DNA of 47,504 bases. Origin: Oscillospiraceae bacterium (GTDB lineage Bacteria > Bacillota > Clostridia > WRLR01). The stretch covers positions 1-47,504 of the forward strand of contig WRLR01000019.1 of NCBI GenBank assembly GCA_009777515.1, written 5' to 3'. Every line of letters begins with the position of its first letter. Position 1 is the first letter of the stretch. The translations under genes and the position numbers were made by a program. The notes under the pieces were generated by a model. That model was given only the letters and a program-made list of their open reading frames with translations. It did no database searches and had not been told where the DNA came from. Shown piece after piece: positions 33,776-43,444 of this stretch.

Positions 33776-34948
33776 ATGAAAATCGGACTAATCGGGCTTA
33801 ACCAAACAGGAAAAACAACATTGTTCGAGTTGCTAAGCGGTCGAAGCGGCGGCGGTGGCAGCGGCGGTGGCGGTAGCGGCGGCGGCGTGAGTAGTGGAAG
33901 TAGCGGCAGCAGGGGAAGTAGCGGCGGAAGCGGCGGCACTGGAATTGGCGGCGGCGACAGAAAGTCTGCGAGCATCGGGATGGGGCAGGTGCCGGACGAG
34001 CGCGTCGACATTTTGTCGGCGATGTACCGCCCAAAGAAGACGACATACGCCAAGATCGAATTTACTGACGTGGCGGGCTTTACGGCATCGGGCGACGGCG
34101 GGAATGCAGGCGCGGCGCGGTTCCTCAATGACGTGCGGCCATGCGATGCGCTGATACATGTGCTGAGGGCGTTCGATTCCGAAACGGTCGCCCATGACCT
34201 TGGGGACGTCGATCCGGCGCGGGACCTGGAAGCCGTGGAGATGGAAATGCTGTTCGCCGACATGGAAATGTTGGAGAGAAGGATTGGCCGCCTCAAAGCC
34301 GGCAAAAAAATATCAAAAGACCAAACTGCGGAGATCGGCCTTTTGGAGCGCTGTTATGCTCAGCTAGAAAATGGCGGCGCTATGAGCGACATGGATATGA
34401 CAGAAGAGGAACTGGCCGTTATGCAGGGCTACGCGTTCCTGACGGAAAAGCCGCGCCTGGCCGTCGTAAATCTGGACGAGCGGCAATGGAAGGCAGGGGA
34501 CTACCACCACCGCGACGAACTGCTCGCCCTGTGCGCCAAGCTCAATATGCCGCTGATTTTGCTATGCGTTGAAATGGAGCTGGAAATCAGCCGCCTTGCC
34601 GATGATGATAAAAAGCTGTTCATGGACGATTTGGGCATCGCGCAGCCGGGGATAGCCGTATTGGCCAGTGCCATGTACGGGCTTTTGGGACAGATATCGT
34701 TCTTTACGGTCGGCGAAGACGAGGTCCGCGCATGGACCATCGATAAAGGCTCCAGCGCGAGGATATCCGCCGGCAAGATACATTCCGACATAGAGCGGGG
34801 GTTCATCCGCGCGGAAGTCGTAAAATACGAAAACCTGGTGGAACTGGGATCCATGGCCAAGGTCAAGGAGCAGGGCCTGTTCCGACTGGAAGGCAAGGAG
34901 TACATAGTAGCGGACGGCGATATAATCAGCTTCCGATTCAATGTATAA
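33776..34948 (+). CDS. YchF/OLA1-like TGS-domain GTPase (ATPase), divergent
   Basis: A 390-residue protein. The P-loop is GLNQTGKT (residues 7-14), where YchF has GLPNVGKS. VDILSAMYRPKKTTYAKIEF, then FTDVAGF, matches YchF switch II. DVRPCDALIHVLRAF, VDPARDLEAVEMEMLFADME and VVNLDE (NxxE in place of NKxD) follow, as in this ATP-preferring family. The end is a TGS-like domain (VKEQGLFRLEGKEYIVADGD). Residues 25-60 are almost only Gly and Ser, in place of the switch I segment. ATG 33776 has AGGAG three bases upstream; TTG 33764 is an alternative. A housekeeping or stress role at the ribosome is likely by family. Confidence 0.78.
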   Translation: MKIGLIGLNQTGKTTLFELLSGRSGGGGSGGGGSGGGVSSGSSGSRGSSGGSGGTGIGGGDRKSASIGMGQVPDERVDILSAMYRPKKTTYAKIEFTDVAGFTASGDGGNAGAARFLNDVRPCDALIHVLRAFDSETVAHDLGDVDPARDLEAVEMEMLFADMEMLERRIGRLKAGKKISKDQTAEIGLLERCYAQLENGGAMSDMDMTEEELAVMQGYAFLTEKPRLAVVNLDERQWKAGDYHHRDELLALCAKLNMPLILLCVEMELEISRLADDDKKLFMDDLGIAQPGIAVLASAMYGLLGQISFFTVGEDEVRAWTIDKGSSARISAGKIHSDIERGFIRAEVVKYENLVELGSMAKVKEQGLFRLEGKEYIVADGDIISFRFNV

Positions 34949-35048
34949 TATGCATAAGATGCAAAAATGACGCAGGCGACATGGGCGGATATACCTTTTA
35001 ATGGGGGTTATATAGAGATTTTTATGTGGGGTAATATAGGGGGTTATA

Positions 35049-38000
35049 ATGATGAATCGTAAAATTTTAGCTTTCGTGTTGGCTGCGGCAATGATTATCG
35101 GCGGCGCGTACTTTGCGGCTCCGGGGGCATATGTGACGGCAATTGCTCAGCCCGGGCCCGGACCCGAACCCGGACCCGAGCCGGAAGCGGGCGCGGTACT
35201 GTATGTGGCGTCGGACGGGGACGACGGCAACGAGGGCAGCATCGACGCGCCGCTGGCGACGATGGCCGGGGCGCGGGACAGGATCCGCGCCATCAAGGCA
35301 TCGGACGGCCTGCCGCCCGGCGGAATTTCCGTCCGCTTCCGGGGCGGTCTCTATGCTTTGGATGAATGGCTCTATTTTGACGACGCAGACTCGGGGACGG
35401 AGGACGCCCCCATCGTTTACGAGGCGTACCCAGGTGAGGAACCGGTCTTCACCGGGGGCGTATATATTGACGGCAATCTGGCCCAAAAGGCGTCCGGCGC
35501 CGGGGCGGGACGCATCCCGTCCGCCGCGCGCGACAATGTGTATTCGATAAATCTGTTCGAATACGGATTTTCGGAAGCCGAGCTGTTGCTCGATATGGAC
35601 GTGGACGAATCACAGGGCATCATTACATTAGCCATTTATGTGGACGGCACGGCCCTCCACCTCGCGCGCTACCCCAATAAAGTGCCAGGCCTGTACGAGG
35701 CCAACCCGTACAGCGAGTACATCTACATCGAGGATGGCGGCGAATGGGTGGACGGCAGGAGACGCGAAGCCGTCGAGCACCCGTCCTTCCGCATCCCGGC
35801 GGAGCTGGCGGGGCGCATCTCGTCCTGGGCGGACACGGACGGGGCGTGGCTCACGGGCATGTTTACCTATACATGGCTGCCCGAAAAAAACCCAATCTAT
35901 AGCTTTGACTCCACCGGACGCATCATAACGCTGAATAGGAATGCATCCGATTTCGACAGGGCGCCCAACTTCGGTAGGTATTACTTTGAAAATGTACCGG
36001 AGGAACTGGACGCGCCCGGCGAATATTATATCGACACTGATACGGGCACGCTGTACTTCTATCCGCCGCAGGGCACGGACATGGGCAGCGCCGTCGTCAA
36101 GATTCCCAAATATGACGATCAATATATGCTGTTTGTGCGCGACGCGTCATGGCTGACTTTTAAAGGCCTGGGCTTTGAACTGAGCCGGGGGACAGGCATT
36201 GACATATGGAGCGGGAGCCATATCACCATAGACGGCTGCCGCGTCGAGAACATGAGCCTGAACGGCATTCAGATCGACAGCCACGTATATCAGGGTTATG
36301 AGGTGGCGGATTACTACGCAGAACACGGCACATTCCCGCCGGACGAGCCGAGCGCCGCCTACAACGGGCTGCACCATACAGTCAAGAACTGTTTTATACG
36401 CAACACCGGCCAGTCCGGCGCGCGCATCGCTTCGGGGAAGACGTCGACGCGCGAGAGCGGGCATTTTTTGTTCGAAAACAACACCGTACTGCACACAGGA
36501 CTTATTGACAACTGGGGCGGCGTGTCGGCCGACGGGGTCGGCATCAAGCTCATCGGCAACACAGTCATGCACGCGCCCGGGGTCGGCATATCCTTGAACG
36601 GGCCGGACTGCGAGGGGGCATACAACCGCTTGTGCGACGTCGTGAGCGATCCCGCGCAAAACGATTCCTCCGCTCTCGGCATCCACTTCGGCATGCTGGG
36701 CTGGGGGGTTCATGTGCATGACAACTTTATATATGATATACCGCTGACCCCGGTGCGGTCGTGGGAGTCATATTGGGACGGGCCGACCCCCAACCGCCTG
36801 GCCCTGTTCGTAGACGGGAGCGCCCCTGGGACTATAGTTGAGCGCAATGTTATATATAACGTGCCGGTGGGCATGAGCATGCCCGACAACCCTGTTTTCC
36901 CTTCGACTTTCGCCAATAATATCTTCATCGACGCGATGATCCCGGTGCAGACATATATCTTGTCGAATTTGGGCTTCTTGGAGCAATATGAGGATGCGCG
37001 GGCGGATGTGCTGGCGTGGGGCGATGTGTTTGCCGAGAGCGGCATATTTTCATCGGGGATTTGGAATACGCTGTGGCGCGACGTCTACCCGGAATTTTAT
37101 GATTTTTATGAATACTACTTGCATGAAAAAGAAGACCTGACCCAACCGATGAGTAAAGTTTATGACAATGTCATCATCAACATCGGCGTCCCGCGCGTCG
37201 CGACAGACCCGCATGGCGTGTGCGGGCTGCTGCCGCCGGACGACGAGGTAGTGCCCGACCCCGTCTATGGGCGCTACGGCAACAATGTTTATCTAAACAG
37301 CGACCCTGGGTTCGTGGACTATGCGGGGCGCGACGTCCAACTGACGCAGGCGGCGGCGGCTAGCCTGGGCATTGAGTGGATCGACCTCGGCAGAATTGGC
37401 GCCACGCCGGGTGTGTGGCAGCCGGACGAGCCGGAAGAACCGGAGGAGCCGGAAGAGCCGGAGGAACCGGACGAGTCGGAGGAACCGGACGAGTCGGAGG
37501 AACCGGACGAGTCGGAGGAACCAGAGGAACCAGACGAGCCGGAAGAACCGGATGAAACAGAGGAGCCGGGGCAGCCCGGTCAACCCGGTCAGCCATGGCG
37601 GCCTGATTACACATACCGACCCTCCCGGCCAAACCAGCCCGGCGCGCTCGACAGCTCCGGCATATCAGGAACACCTGGCACGATCGGCGCGACCGGCGCG
37701 ACAGGTTCGACCGGCGCGATAGGCGCGCCCAACGCGCCGGGGCAGTCCGACACGGCTTCGATCGATCTGACGGACGACGATATCGCCAAAGCCCCCGCGC
37801 CCGCCCAAGCCAATGATTATCAACCGATAACGCCCGAAATGCCCATAAACCCCTTTGCCGACGTCAGCGGGGCGGACTGGTTCATCGACGACGTCATATT
37901 TGTCTACAGTAAAGGGTTGATGGTCGGTACAAGCGCGTCCCCCATGTTGTTCAGCCCAAGCGCGACGGTGACCAGGGGCATGGTCGCGACCGTCCTGCAC

Positions 38001-38435
38001 CACATGGCCGGGGCGCCTACACCTGCGCCCGCCTCCGCCCCTGCCCTCGCCCCTGGCGCCGCCGACACTATGTTTAACGACGTATCCGAGGGCGACTATT
38101 ATTACACGGCAGTCTGTTGGGCAGCGGAAAACGACATTGTGGCCGGATATGGCGGCGGCATGTTCGGGCCAAACGACGACGTGACGCGGGAGCAGCTTGC
38201 CGCGCTACTGCATCGGTATGTGCAGTGGAGCGGTGAGGACGTATCGGTCGGTGAAGACACAAATATCCTGAGTTACGAGGACGCATTTGACATTAGCGAA
38301 TACGCCATACCCGCCATCCAGTGGGCGTGCGGCGCAGGGCTAATGCAAGGCAAACTGGGCGGGCGCCTGGATCCGTCCGGCGCCGCCACAAGGGCCGAGT
38401 TCGCCGCCATGCTGCACAGGTTTGACAACGCTTGA
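35049..38435 (+). CDS. SLH-domain cell-surface protein with right-handed beta-helix domain
   Basis: A 1128-residue secreted protein. A signal peptide (MMNRKILAFVLAAAMIIGGA) is followed by a short Pro/Glu/Gly linker and ASDGDDGNEGSIDAPLATMA, the typical start of pectate-lyase-like beta-helix proteins. The helix runs to about residue 790 with repeated NTV/N-rich turns. A Pro/Glu (EEPEEPDE) linker and a collagen-like Gly-x-x segment (about 870-905) lead to three SLH repeats at the C-terminus, which bind secondary wall polymer. It may degrade or bind polysaccharides outside the cell; no catalytic residues can be named. The acetyltransferase gene overlaps its stop. Confidence 0.88.
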   Translation: MMNRKILAFVLAAAMIIGGAYFAAPGAYVTAIAQPGPGPEPGPEPEAGAVLYVASDGDDGNEGSIDAPLATMAGARDRIRAIKASDGLPPGGISVRFRGGLYALDEWLYFDDADSGTEDAPIVYEAYPGEEPVFTGGVYIDGNLAQKASGAGAGRIPSAARDNVYSINLFEYGFSEAELLLDMDVDESQGIITLAIYVDGTALHLARYPNKVPGLYEANPYSEYIYIEDGGEWVDGRRREAVEHPSFRIPAELAGRISSWADTDGAWLTGMFTYTWLPEKNPIYSFDSTGRIITLNRNASDFDRAPNFGRYYFENVPEELDAPGEYYIDTDTGTLYFYPPQGTDMGSAVVKIPKYDDQYMLFVRDASWLTFKGLGFELSRGTGIDIWSGSHITIDGCRVENMSLNGIQIDSHVYQGYEVADYYAEHGTFPPDEPSAAYNGLHHTVKNCFIRNTGQSGARIASGKTSTRESGHFLFENNTVLHTGLIDNWGGVSADGVGIKLIGNTVMHAPGVGISLNGPDCEGAYNRLCDVVSDPAQNDSSALGIHFGMLGWGVHVHDNFIYDIPLTPVRSWESYWDGPTPNRLALFVDGSAPGTIVERNVIYNVPVGMSMPDNPVFPSTFANNIFIDAMIPVQTYILSNLGFLEQYEDARADVLAWGDVFAESGIFSSGIWNTLWRDVYPEFYDFYEYYLHEKEDLTQPMSKVYDNVIINIGVPRVATDPHGVCGLLPPDDEVVPDPVYGRYGNNVYLNSDPGFVDYAGRDVQLTQAAAASLGIEWIDLGRIGATPGVWQPDEPEEPEEPEEPEEPDESEEPDESEEPDESEEPEEPDEPEEPDETEEPGQPGQPGQPWRPDYTYRPSRPNQPGALDSSGISGTPGTIGATGATGSTGAIGAPNAPGQSDTASIDLTDDDIAKAPAPAQANDYQPITPEMPINPFADVSGADWFIDDVIFVYSKGLMVGTSASPMLFSPSATVTRGMVATVLHHMAGAPTPAPASAPALAPGAADTMFNDVSEGDYYYTAVCWAAENDIVAGYGGGMFGPNDDVTREQLAALLHRYVQWSGEDVSVGEDTNILSYEDAFDISEYAIPAIQWACGAGLMQGKLGGRLDPSGAATRAEFAAMLHRFDNA

Positions 38436-38458
38436 TGGATTTCCAAATGGGGGTACAA

Positions 38459-39331
38459 ATGGTATTAAAACGTTACAACGACGTCAGGGCGTTTTACAAT
38501 GACGTTTTTGATGTCCTGATGCGCCATGAGGCGCAAAACTTGATCCCGCTGGGGAACGCCATCATAGGCTACGAAGGCAAAGACAAAACGGGCTGGCGCG
38601 ATCCCGCAAACTGGTTCATGGCCACGGTTTCGGACGACGCGGGCGTCCTCCTGACGGCGCTCATGACGCCGCCGCACAACCTGACGTTATACGAAACCAA
38701 TAACCAACACGACTCTGCGGTTATTGATTGCCTTATCGAGGGGCTGTCTGATTTTAAGGCCGATATAACCGTAAATGGCGTAATGTCGGAAAACACATTG
38801 GCGGAGAGTTTCGCGCGGGCATACGCCGCCGCTAAAAACGTCGGCTACGCCGTTAACAAACGCCAGCGCATCTATGAACTGTTGGAAGTAAATCCCGATA
38901 TTGCATACGTTGGCAGCCTGCGGCAGGCGCAGGAGAGCGACATGGCGTTTCTGCCGTACTGGGCTACAGGCTTCACTAACGATTGTAACGGAACATCACT
39001 GCCGATTTTGGCGGAAGCGGATTACTACCGCTACCTGCTGTCGACGGGGAAGCTGTATATACTGGAGGACGGCGGCGTGCCTGTCTCCATGGCGAGGCTG
39101 CACAGAGAAATACGGACGGTCTGCGGGATAGGCGGCGTCTACACGCCCCCGTTCTTCCGGGGCAGGGGCTATGCGACGTCGGGCGTGGCCGCGCTCAGCC
39201 GGCTGGCGCTGGGACGCGGCTTTACTAAGTGCGTATTATACACGGACTTGGCAAACCCGACATCCAACAGCATATATCAAAAGATAGGCTACAAGCCCAT
39301 ATGCGACTCGCTGGAAATAAAGTTTTCATAA
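38459..39331 (+). CDS. GNAT-family N-acetyltransferase
   Basis: A 290-residue protein with the GNAT acetyl-CoA signature near the C-terminus: VYTPPFFRGRGYATSGVAAL (the RGRGYA loop), then LYTDLANPTSNSIYQKIGY. The N-terminal ~150 residues form an additional domain. The substrate is unknown. I favour ATG 38459 after a GGGGGT site; upstream in-frame ATGs at 38447 and 38432 are possible, and the last overlaps the SLH gene stop, which suggests co-transcription. Confidence 0.82.
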   Translation: MVLKRYNDVRAFYNDVFDVLMRHEAQNLIPLGNAIIGYEGKDKTGWRDPANWFMATVSDDAGVLLTALMTPPHNLTLYETNNQHDSAVIDCLIEGLSDFKADITVNGVMSENTLAESFARAYAAAKNVGYAVNKRQRIYELLEVNPDIAYVGSLRQAQESDMAFLPYWATGFTNDCNGTSLPILAEADYYRYLLSTGKLYILEDGGVPVSMARLHREIRTVCGIGGVYTPPFFRGRGYATSGVAALSRLALGRGFTKCVLYTDLANPTSNSIYQKIGYKPICDSLEIKFS

Positions 39332-39349
39332 TCGGGCGGATGCGCGGTG

Positions 39350-39514
39350 GGGTAAGACCCTGCCTTATGCTATAAAACGAGATTATAGGTATACGTTGTC
39401 GGTGGCGGCGGGGGCAAGCCCCTGCCCTACGTATAATTTACCGCCGCGCCACGTTTGATTTACCGCCGCACAAAAAACACAATGAGGCGTTTATAGGCGT
39501 TTACAGGCGTTTAT
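39350..39514. repeat. spacer with GC-rich palindromes and a 10-bp triple repeat
   Basis: GGGGC-AA-GCCCC near 39412, flanked by TATACGT and ACGTATA, looks like a small palindromic element. AGGCGTTTAT-type units lie at 39485, 39495 and 39505, directly after. Confidence 0.5.
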
Positions 39515-39525
39515 TTTTTGATTAA

Positions 39526-40731
39526 TTATAATGCCCCACTGAGCCAGTCTATCAAGTTTATCTGCAGTATACCATCGTAGTCTGCTTTGAAATCATCGAG
39601 CGTAATTAAAAATTTTGGATAATTGTCCTTAATGTATTTTAAGGATTCGAGCTCGCGTTTCAATGTATTTTCATCTATAACGGACGCTGATACTTGATAG
39701 TACTCCGTTTTTTTATCGCGCGTAGCAATAAAATCTATCTCCCCACCGCGCCCTGACTTGCCGATATTGATCGTGTATCCGCGTCTTAAAAGCTCTAAAT
39801 AGACAATGTTCTCTATTTGATGCCCGATATCCATGTTTACCGTGCCGAGTATCATATTGCGCAGACCTGTATCGCAACAGTAATATTTACCTTCGGATTT
39901 CAAGTGTATTTTACCTTTTATGTCGTAGCGGTACACTTTATAAAAAAGATACGCGTCCGTAAGCGCGGCTAAATAATTATCGACCGTGGTTGAACCGGTT
40001 GGCCGCCCGTTGGATGTCAACGTGTCGGCAATTTTCTTTGCGGAAACAGGGCTTCCTATATTGCTTGCCAAAAAGCGCACGATGGACTTGACTAAAGTGA
40101 TGTCGCTCAAACCTGAGCGTTCCATAACGTCTTTGACAAGCACGGTATTGTAGATGCCCTCTAAATACTGGCTGTGGGCAAGGGAGTTGTCGATTAAATG
40201 GGTTGAGTACGGAAAGGAGCCCATGTTCATATATTGGAAAAAGCGCTCGCGTTTATCGGAGATCGCAACCGCTTCGCTGAATTCGGCAAATGAAAGGTTA
40301 AGCATATCTATCTCGATGTAACGCGCGGCGAGCTTGGTCGCGAGCTCCCCCGATAGCATGTATGCGTTTGAACCTGTGATGTATATATCAATGTTATTTT
40401 TTAAATAAAGACTCGATATGGCCCTTTCATATTCCATGCAGTTTTGAATTTCGTCGATAAAAACATACATCCATTTATTTTTGATAATTTTTGTATTTAC
40501 ATATTCGTGTAGTTTTTTGTAATTTAAAAGTTCCGAAAAGTCTTCATCCTCCAGATTGACAAAGACAATCTGTTCGTCGGACACCCCATCGGCTTTCAAG
40601 CGTTCCATGAACAGTTCAAACAATGTGGATTTTCCGCACCTGCGTACTCCGGTGACGACTTTGATCATTTCTTTTTCGCGCCACATAGTTAGCTGATCTA
40701 GATATGATTTTCGTTCAATCAAATTTTTCAT
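39526..40731 (-). CDS. AAA ATPase with DUF4143 (AAA_14 family)
   Basis: A 401-residue ATPase. Walker A is VVTGVRRCGKSTLFELF, Walker B MYVFIDEIQN, and sensor ITGSNAYMLSGE follows. The C-terminal DUF4143 part includes YLLELLRRG-like IVYLELLRRGYTINIGKSGR and a nuclease-like GGEIDFIATRDKKTEYYQVS. This family is widespread and often called an archaeal-type or toxin-like ATPase; its cellular role is unclear. Its AT-rich upstream region (40732-40920) and lack of partners suggest an independent, possibly mobile gene. Confidence 0.87.
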   Translation of the reverse strand: MKNLIERKSYLDQLTMWREKEMIKVVTGVRRCGKSTLFELFMERLKADGVSDEQIVFVNLEDEDFSELLNYKKLHEYVNTKIIKNKWMYVFIDEIQNCMEYERAISSLYLKNNIDIYITGSNAYMLSGELATKLAARYIEIDMLNLSFAEFSEAVAISDKRERFFQYMNMGSFPYSTHLIDNSLAHSQYLEGIYNTVLVKDVMERSGLSDITLVKSIVRFLASNIGSPVSAKKIADTLTSNGRPTGSTTVDNYLAALTDAYLFYKVYRYDIKGKIHLKSEGKYYCCDTGLRNMILGTVNMDIGHQIENIVYLELLRRGYTINIGKSGRGGEIDFIATRDKKTEYYQVSASVIDENTLKRELESLKYIKDNYPKFLITLDDFKADYDGILQINLIDWLSGAL

Positions 40732-41076
40732 TGCGAAGCTGCTCTTTTAATAATCGATATATACGGATTAACATTGTCTAATATAACAATTACTTGCATA
40801 TTATTTTAGTAATTTATTATACCATTAAATACTTGTAAATAATACAAGTAATTTTTTATATCATCAAATACTTTTAAATTATATGGTAAATTTTTTTTCA
40901 ACTACTTGTATATTTATCGAGTAATTTTCATTCTGACTTGGCTACTATTACGAATCTATCGGCTCGGAGAAGTGCGATTCTCCTCGCCTTACGCCCGCGA
41001 TGCTGGCGCGCGCCGCTTTGCGTCGCGACAGTAAACACGACTAAAGATTCGTGCCATGTTGGTGGCTGGCACAGTC
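40732..41076. other. gene-free AT-rich spacer with a hairpin and an inverted-repeat element
   Basis: No coding sequence is visible. ACTTGTA-AATAA-TACAAGT (40831-40849) followed by TTTTTT is a hairpin that could terminate rightward RNA; ACTTGTA recurs nearby. ACGAATCT (40950-40957) and AGATTCGT (41045-41052) bound a GC-rich ~100-base element. Confidence 0.45.
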
Positions 41077-41252
41077 GTGATGACTGTTCAGAGGGGTGTC
41101 TATCGATGACGATTTTCGTAGGGACGACCGCCTCCGTAGGAGGCGTTCCCTCGGTCGTCCGTGTAAAAAAATGCCAGCCGCACAATCGGACGACCGAGGG
41201 CGGTCGTCCCTACAATTATCCATGTCAATATAAACATGGTGTGACCAGTAAC
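41077..41252. repeat. MITE-like palindromic element, copy 1
   Basis: It shares its core with 47191-47344: CAGAGGGGTGTCTATCGATG near the left, GTAGGGACGACCGCC / GGCGGTCGTCCCTAC arms, and TGACCAGTAAC at the right end (41242-41252). It has about 20 extra bases in the centre, and its left terminus is degenerate. Confidence 0.75.
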
Positions 41253-41317
41253 CTGACTTGTAGCTTGAGGTGCGGGTGAGGCTTTGGGCGCGGATGTGGC
41301 TTAGGTTCAGCGATGTA

Positions 41318-43444
41318 TCAGCTATGTTGTTTATATCGCTGGAAATTCGTGAGATATTCGCGCAGCATGTCCATGACGTTTTCGATGTCGAGGGGCTTGC
41401 CGATGTGGGCGTTCATGCCTGCCGAGAGGCATTGTTCGATGTCCTCCTTGAACACATTGGCGGTCATGGCAATAATCGGGACAGTCTTCGCCCTGTCGGC
41501 GGCCATGGCGCGTATGGTACGGGACGCCTGGTAGCCGTCCATTTCCGGCATCTGCACGTCCATGAAAATTATATCGTAGCGGCCCGGGTATTCGGCGAAC
41601 ATCTTAACGGCGATCGCGCCGTTTTCCGCGCTGTCTATTTCGATGTTAGTCGGCTCCAGCAGCGTGATGACAATTTCCCTATTTATTTCTACGTCGTCCA
41701 CAAGCAGCATGCGTCGGCCGGAAAAGTCGTCTGCCCGTTCGGCGCCATCGGCGGATTCATCGGCAGCGCCGCCCGCGCCCGCCGCGCCCACAGCACCCGC
41801 AGTGCCCGCCGCGCCCGACGCGCCGCTACCCATGCCATCCACACCGCCCGCGCCCGCACCTGCCGCGCTCGCCGTGCCCCCCGCGCCATCCACGCCACTC
41901 ACACTCCCCGCGCCCGCCGGCGCCGCCACCCGTAGACCGATTTCAAAACTGAACGTCGTGCCCTTGCCGAACTCGGACTCAAATTTTAATTCGCCCCCCA
42001 TGCCCTCTACAATGCTTTTGGAAATCGCAAGGCCCAGGCCCGTGCCGCCGAAACGCTTTGTTATCGTATTGTCGGCTTGCTCAAACGAGCGGAAAATGTG
42101 TTCCTTCTGCTCGTTTGATATTCCGATGCCCGTGTCCGACACATCCACCCTGACGAGCTGGACGCCTTCATTTACGCTCAATGACACTGCCTTCAGCGTG
42201 ACGCTCCCTTTTTCGTTGGTGAACTTTATCGCATTGGATAAAAGGTTCGTGACCACCTGCGAGATGTGCTGCTCGTCCCCAATCAACAGGCGCGGTATCC
42301 TCTCGTCCACGCTCACATGGAAGTTTTGCTTCTTTTCGGCGGCCTTGAACGCGACCACGCTGCATACTTTGTTTATCAGGTCCTCAAAACAGAACGCGGC
42401 CTCGTTGAATTCCAGCTTGCCGGCCTCGATCTTTGAGTAGTCCAGCACATCGTTAATGACCCCGAGGAGATGCCTGGACGCCTCCTCGATTTTATTCAGG
42501 CTATATTGCTTGCGGTCGCTCTCGCTTGAGTTTTTACCGATGGTCGTCATGCCGATAATGGCGTTGAGCGGCGTGCGCATCTCATGGCTCATGTGGGCCA
42601 AAAACACGCTTTTCGCGCGGCTCGCGTGCTCCGCCTGCAGCAGGGCGCCCTGTAACGCCTTCGAGCTTTTGCGCTGGTTCGCAAATGTTACGGCGCCGCC
42701 GGTCGCCAACAGCAAAAGGGCGCAAATCATGGCGACCATCAAAAACGTCATACGGCTGCTGAGGAACTCGATGCGCCAGCCCAGAAAGACGATCTGATCG
42801 CGCAGGGGGTTTATCTGCTCATCCTTTAAGTCGACGCCCGCCAGGGCAATGACCTCGCCGCTGCTGTCGAGCACCGGCGCGTACGCCGTTATCAGCCCAC
42901 TGTCGTCGATGGGCATATCGCCGCCCGGAACCGTCACCTGCTTGGTGTTCCAGGCGCCCCTCGCCTCCGCGTCGATCACCATTAGCTGGTTCGATGGCGT
43001 GTAGGCCCTCGTCAAATCCAGATCGTTGTCGATTAGAGGCTGCATGAAATTGTCTATGCGGAAGAAGTAATATACGAACTCAAGGCCGTTTTCGTCCGCA
43101 AACTGCATCAAAAGCTCCCGAAGCGCCAAAAAATCGCTGTCGCTGTGCCACTCCTCCGGGCTGTCGGGCGATCCGGGCTTTATGCGGAGCGATTCAAAGT
43201 CGGACTCTGCCAGCAGGTGCTGGGCGGCGGACGCGCTCGCGTTCAGGCGGTACCTGTAGTTATTTATCAGGAACTCCTCGGTAGAGTTGAGCGTCTCCCT
43301 TGCGGCGTTCATGTTCTTGACGGTGTCCGTCATATACAGGATTGTCATGGTCGATACAACGAGTATCGCATACGCGGAAAACAGGAACAGCAAATGGAAA
43401 AGGTTCTGCCTGAAAAATTGTATGAAATTGGCGCTTTTTTTCAT
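41318..43444 (-). CDS. hybrid sensor histidine kinase / response regulator
   Basis: A 708-residue membrane kinase. Membrane segments lie at about 14-38 and 230-255, with an extracytoplasmic sensor (Cache-like) between them. HMSHEMRTPLNA gives the phospho-accepting His287. The ATPase domain has NLLSNAIKFT, DTGIGIS and GTGLGLAIS. The C-terminal receiver has LLVDDVEINREIV, Asp629 in FMDVQMPEMDG, and GKPLD. An Ala/Gly-rich linker (about 503-567) joins kinase and receiver. Its ATG overlaps the stop of the binding-protein gene (ATGA, 43441-43444), so the two are translationally coupled. No separate DNA-binding regulator is visible, so the output is unknown. Confidence 0.92.
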   Translation of the reverse strand: MKKSANFIQFFRQNLFHLLFLFSAYAILVVSTMTILYMTDTVKNMNAARETLNSTEEFLINNYRYRLNASASAAQHLLAESDFESLRIKPGSPDSPEEWHSDSDFLALRELLMQFADENGLEFVYYFFRIDNFMQPLIDNDLDLTRAYTPSNQLMVIDAEARGAWNTKQVTVPGGDMPIDDSGLITAYAPVLDSSGEVIALAGVDLKDEQINPLRDQIVFLGWRIEFLSSRMTFLMVAMICALLLLATGGAVTFANQRKSSKALQGALLQAEHASRAKSVFLAHMSHEMRTPLNAIIGMTTIGKNSSESDRKQYSLNKIEEASRHLLGVINDVLDYSKIEAGKLEFNEAAFCFEDLINKVCSVVAFKAAEKKQNFHVSVDERIPRLLIGDEQHISQVVTNLLSNAIKFTNEKGSVTLKAVSLSVNEGVQLVRVDVSDTGIGISNEQKEHIFRSFEQADNTITKRFGGTGLGLAISKSIVEGMGGELKFESEFGKGTTFSFEIGLRVAAPAGAGSVSGVDGAGGTASAAGAGAGGVDGMGSGASGAAGTAGAVGAAGAGGAADESADGAERADDFSGRRMLLVDDVEINREIVITLLEPTNIEIDSAENGAIAVKMFAEYPGRYDIIFMDVQMPEMDGYQASRTIRAMAADRAKTVPIIAMTANVFKEDIEQCLSAGMNAHIGKPLDIENVMDMLREYLTNFQRYKQHS

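Noticed and set aside
40831..40858. Firm terminator call for a gene ending here
   Set aside because: The hairpin with T run is real, but no rightward gene ends upstream of it; it may belong to the promoter region of the leftward ATPase.
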